This document shows positions 1 through 43,454 of a DNA stretch of 64,000 nucleotides, piece by piece. Under the pieces are notes generated by a model, which had not been told where the DNA came from, did not search any database, and saw nothing but the letters and a program-made list of their open reading frames with translations. The DNA is from Omphiscola glabra. Lineage: Eukaryota > Mollusca > Gastropoda > Lymnaeidae. The translations under genes were made by a program, and so were the position numbers. Numbering within the stretch: position 1 is the first letter of the stretch; each line of letters starts with the position of its first letter. Where the stretch lies: NCBI GenBank assembly GCA_964017045.1, contig OZ024808.1, positions 12,926,284 to 12,990,283 on the forward strand, written 5' to 3'.

Positions 1-249
1 TTTTTGGGAGAATGGAATTACATTTTTGGGATGGTGAACTTACAATTTTGGAGGATGGACTTAAGTTTTTGGGAGGATGGATTTATGTTTTTGGGAGAAT
101 GGACTTACATTTTTGGGAGGATGGGCTTACATTTATGGGAGGATGGACTTAAGTTTTTGGGAGGATAGATTTATGTTTTTGGGAGAATGGACTTATGTTT
201 TTGGGAGGATGGACTTACATTTTTGGGATAATGAACTTACATTTTTGGG

Positions 250-3200
250 AGGATGGACTTACGTTTTTGGGAGAATGGACTTACATTTTTGAGAGGGTAG
301 AGTTAAATTTTTGGGAGAATGGACTTACATTTTATGGAGAATGGACTTACATTTTTGAGAGGGTGGACTTACATTTTTGGTAGAATGGACTTACATTTTT
401 GGGAGAATGGACTTACGTTTTTGGGAGAACAGACTTACATTTTTGGGATAATGAACTTACGTTTTGGGAGGATGGATTTATGTTTTGGGAGGATGGATTT
501 ATGTTTTTGGGAGAATGGACTTACGTTAATGGGAGAATGGACTTACATTTTTGGGAGGATGGGCTTACATTTATGGGAGGATGGACTTAAGTTTTTGGTA
601 GGATAGATTTATGTTTTTGGGAGAATGGGTTTATATTTTTGGGAGGATGGACTTACATTTTTGGGATAATGAACTTACATTTTTGGGAGGATGGACTTAC
701 GTTTTTGGGAGGATGAACTTACATTTCTGGGAGAATGGATTTACGTTTTTGGGAGGATAGACTTACTTTTTTGGGAGGATGGAGTTAAATTTTTGGGAGA
801 ATAAACTTACATTTTTGGGAGGAATGACTTATGCCTTTGGGAGGATGGACTAACATTTTTGGGAGGATGGACTTACATTTTTGGAAGAATGGACTTACAT
901 TTTTGAGAGGGTGGAGTAAAATTTTTGGGAGAATGGACTTACATTTTTGGGAGAATGGAGTTACATTTTTAAAAGCTGGACTTACATTTTTGGGAGAATG
1001 GACTTATATTTTTGGGAGAATGGCCTTACATTTTTGGGATGGTGAACTTACAATTTTGGAGGATGGACTTACATTTTTGGGAGGATAGATTTATGTTTTT
1101 GGGAGAATGGACTTATATTTTTGGGAGGATGGACTTACGTTTTTGGGAGAATGGACTTACATTTTTGAGAGGGTAGAGTTAAATTTTTGGGAGAATGGAC
1201 TTACATTTTATGGAGAATGGACTTACATTTTTGAGAGGGTGGACTTACATTTTTGGTAGAATGGACTTACATTTTTGGGAGAATGGACTTACGTTTTTGG
1301 GAGAACAGACTTACATTTTTGGGATAATGAACTTACGTTTTGGGAGGATGGATTTATGTTTTGGGAGGATGGATTTATGTTTTTGGGAGAATGGACTTAC
1401 GTTAATGGGAGAATGGACTTACATTTTTGGGAGGATGGGCTTACATTTATGGGAGGATGGACTTAAGTTTTTGGTAGGATAGATTTATGTTTTTGGGAGA
1501 ATGGGTTTATATTTTTGGGAGGATGGACTTACATTTTTGGGATAATGAACTTACATTTTTGGGAGGATGGACTTACGTTTTTGGGAGGATGAACTTACAT
1601 TTCTGGGAGAATGGATTTACGTTTTTGGGAGGATAGACTTACTTTTTTGGGAGGATGGAGTTAAATTTTTGGGAGAATAAACTTACATTTTTGGGAGGAA
1701 TGACTTATGCCTTTGGGAGGATGGACTAACATTTTTGGGAGGATGGACTTACATTTTTGGAAGAATGGACTTACATTTTTGAGAGGGTGGAGTAAAATTT
1801 TTGGGAGAATGGACTTACATTTTTGGGAGAATGGAGTTACATTTTTAAAAGCTGGACTTACATTTTTGGGAGAATGGACTTATATTTTTGGGAGAATGGC
1901 CTTACATTTTTGGGATGGTGAACTTACAATTTTGGAGGATGGACTTACATTTTTGGGAGGATAGATTTATGTTTTTGGGAGAATGGACTTATATTTTTGG
2001 GAGGATGGACTTACGTTTTTGGGAGAATGGACTTACATTTTTGAGAGGGTAGAGTTAAATTTTTGGGAGAATGGACTTACATTTTATGGAGAATGGACTT
2101 ACATTTTTGAGAGGGTGGACTTACATTTTTGGTAGAATGGACTTACATTTTTGGGAGAATGGACTTACGTTTTTGGGAGAACAGACTTACATTTTTGGGA
2201 TAATGAACTTACGTTTTGGGAGGATGGATTTATGTTTTGGGAGGATGGATTTATGTTTTTGGGAGAATGGACTTACGTTTGTGGGAGAATTGACTTACAT
2301 TTTTGGGAGGATGGGCTTACATTTATGGGAGGATGGACTTAAGTTTTTGGGAGGATAGATTTATGTTTTTGGGAGAATGGGTTTATATTTTTGGGAGGAT
2401 GGACTTACATTTTTGGGATAATGAACTTACATTTTTGGGAGGATGGACTTACGTTTTTGGGAGGATGAACTTACATTTCTGGGAGAATGGATTTACGTTT
2501 TTGGGAGGATAGACTTACTTTTTTGGGAGGATGGAGTTAAATTTTTGGGAGAATAAACTTACATTTTTGGGAGGAATGACTTATGCCTTTGGGAGGATGG
2601 ACTAACATTTTTGGGAGGATGGACTTACATTTTTGGAAGAATGGACTTACATTTTTGAGAGGGTGGAGTAAAATTTTTGGGAGAATGGACTTACATTTTT
2701 GGGAGAATGGAGTTACATTTTTAAAAGCTGGACTTACATTTTTGGGAGAATGGACTTATATTTTTGGGAGAATGGCCTTACATTTTTGGGATGGTGAACT
2801 TACAATTTTGGAGGATGGACTTACATTTTTGGGAGGATAGATTTATGTTTTTGGGAGAATGGACTTATATTTTTGGGAGGATGGACTTACGTTTTTGGGA
2901 GAATGGACTTACATTTTTGAGAGGGTAGAGTTAAATTTTTGGGAGAATGGACTTACATTTTATGGAGAATGGACTTACATTTTTGAGAGGGTGGACTTAC
3001 ATTTTTGGTAGAATGGACTTACATTTTTGGGAGAATGGACTTACGTTTTTGGGAGAACAGACTTACATTTTTGGGATAATGAACTTACGTTTTGGGAGGA
3101 TGGATTTATGTTTTGGGAGGATGGATTTATGTTTTTGGGAGAATGGACTTACGTTTGTGGGAGAATTGACTTACATTTTTGGGAGGATGGGCTTACATTT

Positions 3201-3800
3201 ATGGGAGGATGGACTTAAGTTTTTGGGAGGATAGATTTATGTTTTTGGGAGAATGGGTTTATATTTTTGGGAGGATGGACTTACATTTTTGGGATAATGA
3301 ACTTACATTTTTGGGAGGATGGACTTACGTTTTTGGGAGGATAAACTTACATTTCTGGGAGAATGGATTTACGTTTTTGGGAGGATAGACTTACTTTTTT
3401 GGGAGGATGGAGTTAAATTTTTGGGAGAATAAACTTACATTTTTGGGAGGAATGACTTATGCCTTTGGGAAGAATGGACTTACATTTTTGAGAGGGTGGA
3501 GTAAAATTTTTGGGAGAATGGACTTACATTTTTGGGAGAATGGAGTTACATTTTTAAAAGCTGGACTTACATTTTTGGGAGAATGGACTTATATTTTTGG
3601 GAGAATGGCCTTATATTTTTGGGATGGTGAACTTACAATTTTGGAGGATGGACTTACATTTTTGGGAGGATAGATTTATGTTTTTGGGAGAATGGACTTA
3701 TATTTTTGGGAGGATGGACTTACGTTTTTGGGAGAATAGACTTACATTTTTGAGAGGGTAGAGTTAAATTTTTGGGAGAATGGACTTACATTTTTGGGAG
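250..3800. repeat. 876-bp higher-order repeat, about four copies
   Basis: Within the 22-bp array the same ordered series of unit variants recurs every 876 bp. For example, identical peptide frames begin at 319, 1195, 2071 and 2947, and the rare AAAAGCTGGAC variant recurs at the same spacing. Copies differ by a few substitutions; the fourth has a small internal deletion. This indicates recent block duplication of about 40 units at a time. Confidence 0.92.
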
Positions 3801-5779
3801 AATGGAATTACATTTTTAAGAGGGTGGACTTACATTTTTGGGAGAATGGACTTATATTTTTGGGAGAATGGAATTACATTTTTGGGATGGTGAACTTACA
3901 ATTTTGAAGGATGGACTTACGTTTTTGGGAGGATGGATTTATGTTTTTGGGAGAATGGACTTACGTTTGTGGGAGAATGGACTTACTTTTTTGGGAGGAT
4001 GGGCTTACATTTATGGGAGGATGGACTTAAGTTTTTGGGATGATAGATTTGTTTTTGGGAGATTGGACTTATATTTTTGGGAGAATGGACTTACATTTTT
4101 GGGAGAACGGACTTACATTTTTGGGATAATGAACTTACGTTTTGGGAGGATGGATTTACGTTTTTGGGAGGATGGATTTATGTTTTTGGGAGAATGGACT
4201 TACGTTTGTGGGAGAATGGACTTACTTTTTTGGGAGGATGGACTTACATTTTTGGGAGGATAGATTTATGTTTTTGGGAGAATGGATTTATATTTTTGGG
4301 AGGATGGACTTACATTTTTGGGATAATGAACTTACTCTTTTGGGAGGATGGACTTACGTTTTTGGGAGGACGGATTTATGTTTTTGAAAGGATAGACTTA
4401 CATTTCTGGGAGGATGGACTAACGTTTTTGGGAGGATAAACTTTTGTTTGTGGGTGGATAAACTTACATTTCTGGGAGAATGGATTGACGTTTTTGGGAG
4501 GATGGACATTCGTTTTTGGGAGGATGAACTTACATTTTTGGGAGGATAGAATTACATTTTTGGGAGGATGGACGTAAGTTTTTGGGAGGATGGACTTACA
4601 TTTTTCGGAGAATGGGCTTACATTTATGTGAGGATGGACTTACATTTTTGGGAGGATAGATTTATGTTTTTGGGAGAATGGACTTATATTTTTGGGAGAA
4701 TGGACTTACATTTTTGGGAGAACGGACTTACATTTTTGGGATAATGAACTTACGTTTTGGGAGGATGGATTTACGTTTTTGGGAGGATGGATTTATGTTT
4801 TTGGGAGAATGGACTTATGTTTGTGGGAGAATGGACTTACATTTTTGGAGGATGGGCTTACATTTATGTGAGGATGGACTTACATTTTTGGGAGGATAGA
4901 TTTATGTTTTTGGGAGAATGGATTTATATTTTTGGGAGGATGGACTTACATTTTTGGGATAATGAACATACTTTTGTGGGAGGATGGACTTACGTTTTTG
5001 GGAGGACGGATTTATGTTTTTGAAAGGATAGACTTACATTTCTGGGAGGATGGACTAACGTTTTTGGGAGGATAAACTTTAGTTTGTGGGTGGATAAACT
5101 TACATTTCTGGGAGAATGGATTTACGTTTTTGGGAGGATGGACATACGTTTTTGGGAGGATGAACTTACATTTTTGGGAGGATAGAATTACATTTTTGGG
5201 AGGATGTATTTATATTTTTGGGAGTATGGACTTACATTTGTGGGAGAATGGACTTACGTTTTTGGGAGGATGGACTAAAGTTTTTGGGAGGATGGACTTA
5301 CATTTTTGGGAGAATGGACTTACATTTTTGAGAGGGTGGAGTAAAATTTTTGGGAGAATGGACTTACATTTTTGGGAGAATGGAATTACATTTTTAAGAG
5401 GGTGGACTTACATTTTTGGGAGAATGGACTTATATTTTTGGGAGAATGGCCTTACATTTTTGGGATGGTGAACTTACAATTTTGGAGGATGGACTTACAT
5501 TTTTGGGAGGATGGATTTATGTTTTTGGGAGAATGGACTTACATTTTTGGGAGGATGGGCTTACATTTATGGGAGGATGGACTTAAGTTTTTGGGATGAT
5601 AGATTTGTGTTTTTGGGAGAATGGACTTATATTTTTGGGAGGATGGACTTAAATTTTTGGGATAATGAACTTACATTTTTGGGAGGATGGACTTACATTT
5701 TTGGGATGGTGAACTTACAATTTTGAAGGATGGACTTACGTTTTTGGGAGGATGGATTTATGTTTTTGGGAGAATGGAC

Positions 5780-8130
5780 TTACATTTTTGGGAGGATGGG
5801 CTTACATTTATGGGAGGATGGACTTACGTTTTTGGGATGATAGATTTATGTTTTTGGGAGAATGGACTTATATTTTTGGGAGAATGGACTTACATTTTTG
5901 TGAGAACGGACTTACATTTTTGGGATAATGAACTTACGTTTTGGGAGGATGGATTTACGTTTTTGGGAGGATGGATTTATGTTTTTGGGAGAATGGACTT
6001 ACATTTTTGGAGGATGGGCTTACATTTATGTGAGGATGGACTTACATTTTTGGGAGGATAGATTTATGTTTTTGGGAGAATGGATTTATATTTTTGGGAG
6101 GATGGACTTACATTTTTGGGATAATGAACATACTTTTGTGGGAGGATGGACTTACGTTTTTGGGAGGACGGATTTATGTTTTTGAAAGGATAGACTTACA
6201 TTTCTGGGAGGATGGACTAACGTTTTTGGGAGGATAAACTTTAGTTTGTGGGTGGATAAACTTACATTTCTGGGAGAATGGATTTACGTTTTTGGGAGGA
6301 TGGACATACGTTTTTGGGAGGATGAACTTACATTTTTGGGAGGATAGAATTACATTTTTGGGAGGATGTATTTATATTTTTGGGAGTATGGACTTATATT
6401 TTTGGGAGGATGGACTTACATTTGTGGGAGAATGGACTTACGTTTTTGGGAGGATGGACTAAAGTTTTTGGGAGGATGGACTTACATTTTTGGGAGAATG
6501 GACTTACATTTTTGAGAGGGTGGAGTAAAATTTTTGGGAGAAGGGACTTACATTTTTGGGAGAATGGACTTACATTTTTGGGAGGATGGGCTTACATTTA
6601 TGGGAGGATGGACTTACGTTTTTGGGATGATAGATTTATGTTTTTGGGAGAATGGACTTATATTTTTGGGAGAATGGACTTACATTTTTGTGAGAACGGA
6701 CTTACATTTTTGGGATAATGAACTTACGTTTTGGGAGGATGGATTTACGTTTTTGGGAGGATGGATTTATGTTTTTGGGAGAATGGACTTACATTTTTGG
6801 AGGATGGGCTTACATTTATGTGAGGATGGACTTACATTTTTGGGAGGATAGATTTATGTTTTTGGGAGAATGGATTTATATTTTTGGGAGGATGGACTTA
6901 CATTTTTGGGATAATGAACATACTTTTGTGGGAGGATGGACTTACGTTTTTGGGAGGACGGATTTATGTTTTTGAAAGGATAGACTTACATTTCTGGGAG
7001 GATGGACTAACGTTTTTGGGAGGATAAACTTTTGTTTGTGGGTGGATAAACTTACATTTCTGGGAGAATGGATTTACGTTTTTGGGAGGATGGACATACG
7101 TTTTTGGGAGGATGAACTTACATTTTTGGGAGGATAGAATTACATTTTTGGGAGGATGTATTTATATTTTTGGGAGTATGGACTTATATTTTTGGGAGGA
7201 TGGACTTACATTTGTGGGAGAATGGACTTACGTTTTTGGGAGGATGGACTAAAGTTTTTGGGAGGATGGACTTACATTTTTGGGAGAATGGACTTACATT
7301 TTTGAGAGGGTGGAGTAAAATTTTTGGGAGAAGGGACTTACATTTTTGGGAGAATGGACTTACATTTTTGGGAGGATGGGCTTACATTTATGGGAGGATG
7401 GACTTACGTTTTTGGGATGATAGATTTATGTTTTTGGGAGAATGGACTTATATTTTTGGGAGAATGGACTTACATTTTTGTGAGAACGGACTTACATTTT
7501 TGGGATAATGAACTTACGTTTTGGGAGGATGGATTTATGTTTTTGGGAGAATGGACTTACATTTTTGGAGGATGGGCTTACATTTATGTGAGGATGGACT
7601 TACATTTTTGGGAGGATAGATTTATGTTTTTGGGAGAATGGATTTATATTTTTGGGAGGATGGACTTACATTTTTGGGATAATGAACATACTTTTGTGGG
7701 AGGATGGACTTACGTTTTTGGGAGGACGGATTTATGTTTTTGAAAGGATAGACTTACATTTCTGGGAGGATGGACTAACGTTTTTGGGAGGATAAACTTT
7801 TGTTTGTGGGTGGATAAACTTACATTTCTGGGAGAATGGATTTACGTTTTTGGGAGGATGGACATACGTTTTTGGGAGGATGAACTTACATTTTTGGGAG
7901 GATAGAATTACATTTTTGGGAGGATGTATTTATATTTTTGGGAGTATGGACTTATATTTTTGGGAGGATGGACTTACATTTGTGGGAGAATGGACTTACG
8001 TTTTTGGGAGGATGGACTAAAGTTTTTGGGAGGATGGACTTACATTTTTGGGAGAATGGACTTACATTTTTGAGAGGGTGGAGTAAAATTTTTGGGAGAA
8101 TGGACTTACATTTTTGGGAGAATGGAATTA
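5780..8130. repeat. 790-bp higher-order repeat, about three copies
   Basis: A second higher-order block with a 790-bp period: identical frames start at 5928 and 6718, 6380 and 7170, 6534 and 7324. The third copy is 768 bp, one 22-bp unit shorter. A further block around 5370-5730 recurs near 8110-8470 at an offset of 2742 bp. Confidence 0.88.
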
Positions 8131-9967
8131 CATTTTTAAGAGGGTGGACTTACATTTTTGGGAGAATGGACTTATATTTTTGGGAGAATGGCCTTACATT
8201 TTTGGGATGGTGAACTTACAATTTTGGAGGATGGACTTACATTTTTGGGAGGATGGATTTATGTTTTTGGGAGAATGGACTTACATTTTTGGGAGGATGG
8301 GCTTACATTTATGGGAGGATGGACTTAAGTTTTTGGGATGATAGATTTGTGTTTTTGGGAGAATGGACTTATATTTTTGGGAGGATGGACTTAAATTTTT
8401 GGGATAATGAACTTACATTTTTGGGAGGATGGACTTACGTTTTTGGGAGAATGGACTTACATTTTTGAGAGGGTAGAGTTAAATTTTTGGGAGAATGGAC
8501 TTACATTTTATGGAGAATGGACTTACATTTTTGAGAGGGTGGACTTACATTTTTGGGAGAATGGACTTATATTTTTGGGAGAATGGACATACGTTTTTGG
8601 GAGGATAAACTTACATTTCTGGGAGAATGGATTTACGTTTTTGGGAGGATAGACTTTACTTTTTTGGGAGGATGGAGTTAAATTTTTGTGAATATAAACT
8701 TACATTTTTGTGAATAATTACTTATGCCTTTGGGAGGATGGACTAACATTTTTGGGAGGATGGACTTACATTTTTGAGAGGGTGGAGTAAAATTTTTGGG
8801 AGAATGAACTTACATTTTTGGGAGAATGGAATTACATTTTTGGGATGGTGAACTTACAATTTTGGAGGATGGACTTACGTTTTTGGGAGGATGGATTTAT
8901 GTTTTTGGGAGAATGGACTTACATTTTTGGGAGGAAGGGCTTACATTTATGGGAGGATGGACTTAAGTTTTTGGGAGGATAGATTTATGTTTTTGGGAGA
9001 ATGGACTTATATTTTTGGGAGGATGGACTTACATTTTTGGGATGATGAACTTACATTTTTGGGAGGATGGACTTACGTTTTTGGGAGAATGGACTTACAT
9101 TTTTGAGAGGGTAGAGTTAAATTTTTGGGAGAATGGACTTAAATTTTATGGAGAGTGGACTTACGTTTTTGGGACTTATATTTTTGGGAGAATGGACTTA
9201 CGTTTTTGGGAGAACGGACTTACATTTTTGGGATAATGAACTTACGTTTTGGGAGGATGGATTTATGTTTTGGGAGGATGGATTTATGTTTTTGGGAGAA
9301 TGGACTTACATTTATGGGAGGATGGACTTAAGTTTTTGGGAGGATGGACTTAAGTTTTTGGGAGGATAGATTTATGTTTTTGGGAGAATGGATTTATATT
9401 TTTGGGAGGATGGACTTACATTTTTGGGATAATGAACTTACATTTTTGGGAGGATGGACTTACGTTTTTGGGAAGATAAACTTTCGTTTGTGGGAGGATA
9501 AACTTACATTTCTGGGAGAATGGATTTACGTTTTTGGGAGGATAGACTTACTTTTTTGGGAGGATGGAGTTAAATTTTTGGGAGGATAAACTTACATTTT
9601 TGGGAGGAATGACTTATGCCTTTGGGAGGATGGACTAACATTTTTGGGAGAATGGACTTACATTTTTGAGAGGGTGGAGTAAAATTTTTGGGAGAATGGA
9701 CTTACATTTTTGGGAGAATGGAATTACATTTTTAAGAGGGTGGACTTACATTTTTGGGAGAATGAACTTATATTTTTGGGAGAATGGACTTACATTTTTG
9801 GGATGGTGAACTTACAATTTTGTAGGATGGACTTACCTTTTTGGGAGGATGGATTTATGTTTTTGGGAGAATGAACTTACATTTTTGGGAGGATGGGCTT
9901 ACATTTATGGGAGGATGGACTTAAGTTTTTGGGAGGATAGATTTGTTTTTGGGAGAATGGACTTATA

Positions 9968-10156
9968 TTCTCCCAAAAATATAAGTCCATTCTCCCAAAA
10001 ACATAAATCTATCCTCCCAAAAACTTAAGTCCATCCTCCCATAAATGTAAGCCCTTCCTCCCAAAAATGTAAGTCCATTCTCCCAAAAACATAAATCCAT
10101 CCTCCCAAAAACGTAAGTCCATCCTCCAAAATTGTAAGTTCACCATCCCAAAAATT
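9968..10156. repeat. inverted segment inside the minisatellite
   Basis: About 190 bp of the array is in reverse orientation (units read CTCCCAAAAATGTAAGTCC on the plus strand). Its variant order, including the rare CCCTTCC change, matches the reverse complement of about 8838-9021, so it is an inverted copy of a block about 1 kb away. It also lies next to similar forward units at about 9780-9967, giving a potential long hairpin. Confidence 0.9.
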
Positions 10157-10657
10157 TCTGGGAGCATGGACTTACTTTTTGGGAGGTTAGACTTACATTT
10201 TTGGGAGAATGGACTTACATTTTTGGGATGGTGAACTTTGGTTTTGGGAGGATGGACTTACATTTTTGAGAAGGTGGACTTAAGTTGTTGAGAGGGTGGA
10301 CTTACATTTTTGGGAGGATGGACGTACGTTTTAGGGAGGATGGACTTACATTTTTGAGAGTGTGGACTTACGTTTTTGGGATCATGAACTTACATTTGTG
10401 GGAGAATGGACTTACATTTTTGGGAGGATAGACTTACTTTTTTGGGAGGATGGAGTTAAATTTTTGGGAGGATAAACCTACATTTTTGGGAGGATGGACT
10501 AATGTTTTTAAGAGGATAAACTTACGTTTGTGGGAGAATGGATTTACACTTTTGGGAGGATGGACTTATGTTTGTGGGAGAATGGACTTACATCTTTGGG
10601 AGGATGGACTTACGTTTTTGGGAGGATGGACATACATTTGTGGGAGAATGGACTTAC

Positions 10658-39953
<29,296 letters not shown>

Positions 39954-41460
39954 GGTGACCTTGACATTCTTGGCGGTCACAGGCGTTTTAAGAAACAATC
40001 ATCTTTTAAAAAGATTGATACAAAAAAAAGTTCACACAAAGTATAAAATAGCAGTGACATGAAAAACGGGACAGTTGAGGGAGAAATTATAAAAAAAACT
40101 TAACATGTGCAATAATTTTTTTTAAATGTATGAAAAACAATTAATATAAGTATAAGGTGTTTAAATTTTTGTTTATAAATTACAGTGAATAAAAACACAT
40201 TATTAAGGTTCTAGTAGTTATCTGTAGCTGCAGACTTTGCCTTTTTATACTTCAAAATTGTAATAAAATACAATGTTAGTGTACATATAAATGTTACTTA
40301 CCGTAAATATTCTTTGGTAAATGACAAGAATTACTGCATGATAAGAAAGACATCTAAACAGCTCTGAAAAAAAAATACCATACAGAATTAGTGATCCTAA
40401 TCCAAGTTGTTTAGGCCAAACGCAAGTGAAAACAAGGTCAAGGTTTGAATTACTTCACTAATATCCAAGATTGTCCAACATGAGAACTAATTCCTTTTTT
40501 GATAAAACTTTAGTGCTAAACTGCTAAAGCTAGATCACTATCCTATTGTTAACATGTTTAAAAGGTCTTCAAATTATAATAACATCTTATACACAGAAAA
40601 TGGCAATAAGTAACAACAATCACTAGCAATTAAAACAATAGTAGATTAGTTAAGATTAGTATTAAAAAAAAATAATTATAATATTTCTGCTCACATTATG
40701 CCAGAAGTGTGTATTAAAAAAATGGACACAAGCAGTATTCAATGCATTAACAGCAGTTTTCATAATTGTTCAATTCTCTGCACCTTTACTAAATTGAGGA
40801 ATTCCCCAATTATGACTAACTCTAACAAGAAAAATGCTATTTAGTCAATATATATTTTTTGAAAGGATTATTTTAACACAAATAAAACTCATAATTTCAT
40901 CCTTGAAAATGTAATTGGACAAATTGTAATTGGCTGGATGGATGTGACTGATGACCATGTCACAATTTTATCAAATCTTGGAATCAAACTGGACACAGCC
41001 ACCCTTCATTTCCTTCTCCACATTCCCATGATAGTTATTTACAGTATTTTTTCCCACAGTGGCAGACTAAAACCCCACTTGGCACAAATAAAAAGTCTCA
41101 AATGTAAACCAGTAACTCACATAGTAATAACTGATTGCAGAAGTGTCTACAAACAGTTATTAGATGGTGCTCTACGATAAGTTAATCGTCTTCAAAATAA
41201 TATTATTAATAATTTGCAAGATCCATTTAATCTCAGTGCTCTGTCCAAATTTACTCCTCCAGAAGAAGTGAATATGAGATGTCTCTCTATATTGACAACT
41301 AAATTTAGCAGCATGGAATTTACTGGATTTTCGGTATGAGTAAAGCTCAGATAATTTTAATTCCATTAAGCATTAAATGGTTATAGTTAACAGAGAAACA
41401 TATATATTGACAACCGGGGAACAATAACAGGATACTTTCTAAGGGAAACCCAAGACCCAT
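39954..41460. other. RABGAP1 upstream region, UTR not resolved
   Basis: Sequence upstream of the RABGAP1 start codon. A possible 5' non-coding exon is 40308-40339 on the minus strand (acceptor TTATCATGCAG, donor ACG|GTAAGT), supported only by splice-site shape. A plus-strand frame at 40938-41180 has no recognisable domain. Confidence 0.25.
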
Positions 41461-41464
41461 AACC

Positions 41465-42253
41465 AATATGGGCACTCTCTGCAATCAAACCCTTCAGTAT
41501 CTTGCATATGCTGATGACATAGCACTGCTAGAGAAAAGTATTAAAGACATATCAAAATCCTTTAGTGAATTATAAGACGCATCACTACAAACAGGGCTGG
41601 AAGTTAACAACCAAAAAACAAAATATATGACTATGATAAGAGAAGAACAGACAGATGAAGCAAATAAAATTAGAAACCAGACTTTTGAAAAAGTAAATCA
41701 ATTCAAATACCTAGGATCTTTATTAAATGAAAGAAACGAATTACTAACAGAAATAAAAGAAAGAATATCAGCCGGAAACAGGGCATACTTCAGGAGTCAT
41801 AAAATACTCAAAGGTAAAAACATTACAAGAGAAACCAAGAAAATTATTTATAAAACTGTAATCAGACCAGTTGTAACATATGCAAGTGAAACTTGGACCC
41901 TAGCAAAAACAACAGAAAACCTATTAAACACATGGGAGAGGAAAGTTCTCAGGAAAATATATGGACCAACAAAGGATGAATATGGATGGAAAATACAAAC
42001 CAGCCATGAATTGTACAGTCTATATCAGGATCCCACGATAGTAGCAGCAATAAATAAGGGCAGGCTACGCTGGGCAGGACACTTAGAGAGAATGCCAAAT
42101 GACAGAGGAGTGAAGAGGGTGCATCACCAATACCCCAAAGGAAAACGGCTCAAAGGCAGACCTAGGCTTAGATGGATGGATGATGTGGGAAAAGAGGTGG
42201 ATGCATTCAAAATGGGGGTTAAGAAAAAAAAAGGCTGCTTAGTTAATCTTTGA
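41465..42253 (+). mobile_element. decayed non-LTR retrotransposon, 3' part of RT
   Basis: Begins near QYLAYADDIALLEKS (YADD catalytic motif). A TAA interrupts the frame at about 41573, then it continues as DASLQTGLEVNNQKTKYM and 208 codons to 42253, including RLRWAGHLERMP and KGRPRLRWMDDV, typical of the RT C-terminus. A different family from the 14-kb LINE. Truncated and inactive. Confidence 0.85.
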
Positions 42254-43450
42254 GCCTTAATTTGAAAAGCAGACATCAGCTTCTATATTGTTATAGATTT
42301 AGTGAAAACATTAATCTTGATCATAGTTTGGGTTTCAATTCTTAGAAAATGATTGTTTTACTTTTGTTTTTCATCATAAACATATTTTTATAATTAGATC
42401 ATTGTTTTCAATTGCAATTTAAGTTGTTAAACAGAAAAATGTACTTTTATATATTATTGTAGAGACCCTATAGTCTATAGAGCACTATATATAGCACCCT
42501 GGTGGCATGAACCCTAGCTAAGCCACTGCCTCCACACCCCCTTCCTAAGCCCCTGTAGTGCAGTCTTCTTTTTTTTAAATTGCAGACACTATGGTTGGGT
42601 TGTCATAATACTAATATATTTCTTTCCAATAACTACATAAGGCATAATTAATTAGCAAGTTAACAATAAGCATTTCAAAAGCTGATAAGTTTTCATCTGA
42701 TTCTGCTTTTACATCTATTCAGTTTCCAAAATGATTGCACGTGACAACAAACTTCATAAAAATATATTGAAAATGTAAAACGCTCTAATTATATTTTATA
42801 ACATTTACTAACAATGGCCATAAGTGTAAACAGGGGACCATGCATAAATGATGACACTGTTTTTTTTGTTTTTTTTACCCCACTAAACAATTTTACACAA
42901 AATTTAGACACCACTCACCACATATTTAAAGATCTCAGCGCTCCCCCCCCCCCCCCCTTTTTTTTTCCATGCATGACATCATTTATGACCCAAACAACAA
43001 TGGCAATGCATCTAAATGACTTGAAATGGAAAGAACACAAATATCTAAAATGGCAATGATATCATGACAAGGTCACCCTTCCGTATTATCATAAGCTTAT
43101 AATTTATGAAGGTCTTTAAAATTCATACCATGCCCCGGTTCAAACCTCATTAACATTAGGTCAGCTAAAAGACTCATACTCATCCTGGCATTTAATTAAA
43201 TTTAAATGCCAACACTTCTCTTCTTTCTACAACAAAAGAGCTAAAACAAAAATTAGAGTGAAAAACCATGGCTTACCTAAGACATAGAACATTACTTAGT
43301 AAATATAGTTAAATGAATTATGGATACAGATAGGCCTCATTTTTCTTTAGTTTTTAAGCTATGACATACTTATATCATACTACCATAATTCATACATTTA
43401 CATATTTAAATCATAACTACATAACATATAAAATTAATACATGTATTAAA
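42254..43450. other. intergenic or UTR region, AT-rich
   Basis: Nothing coding. At about 42880-42990 AATTTAGACACCACTCACCA, a C run and ATGACATCATTTATGACCC resemble, in reverse, the dispersed GGGCCATCCATAAATGA family. Confidence 0.45.
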
Positions 43451-43454
43451 AATA

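Larger units (their letters stand above)
1..10657. repeat. giant 22-bp minisatellite abutting a splice donor
   Basis: Uninterrupted tandem array of a ~22-bp unit, plus-strand core GGACTTACATTTTTGGGAG followed by AAT or GAT. Length implies roughly 480 units; it runs off the left edge. On the minus strand, which is the sense of RABGAP1, most units read ATGTAAGTCC, a 5' splice-site-like sequence. The array begins exactly at the donor of RABGAP1 exon 21 (exon end AAACAT, then GTAAGTCCATTCTCCC), and the first units are near copies of that junction. Unit variants ACTTAAG, ATTTATG, ATTTACG and ATAGACTT are interspersed and define higher-order repeats. Long plus-strand reading frames here (FWENGLTFLGGWTYIFGR-type peptides) arise because three units make 66 bp, or 22 codons; I do not regard them as genes. 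Confidence 0.97.

Noticed and set aside
39957..39998. Longer RABGAP1 N-terminus starting MFLKTPVTAKNVKV
   Set aside because: The first codon is TTG. The downstream ATG has a strong context and matches the family start MDD.
40938..41180. 80-codon plus-strand frame MDVTDDHVTILSNLG
   Set aside because: No domain, no convincing link to the LINE downstream, AT-rich region where such frames occur by chance.
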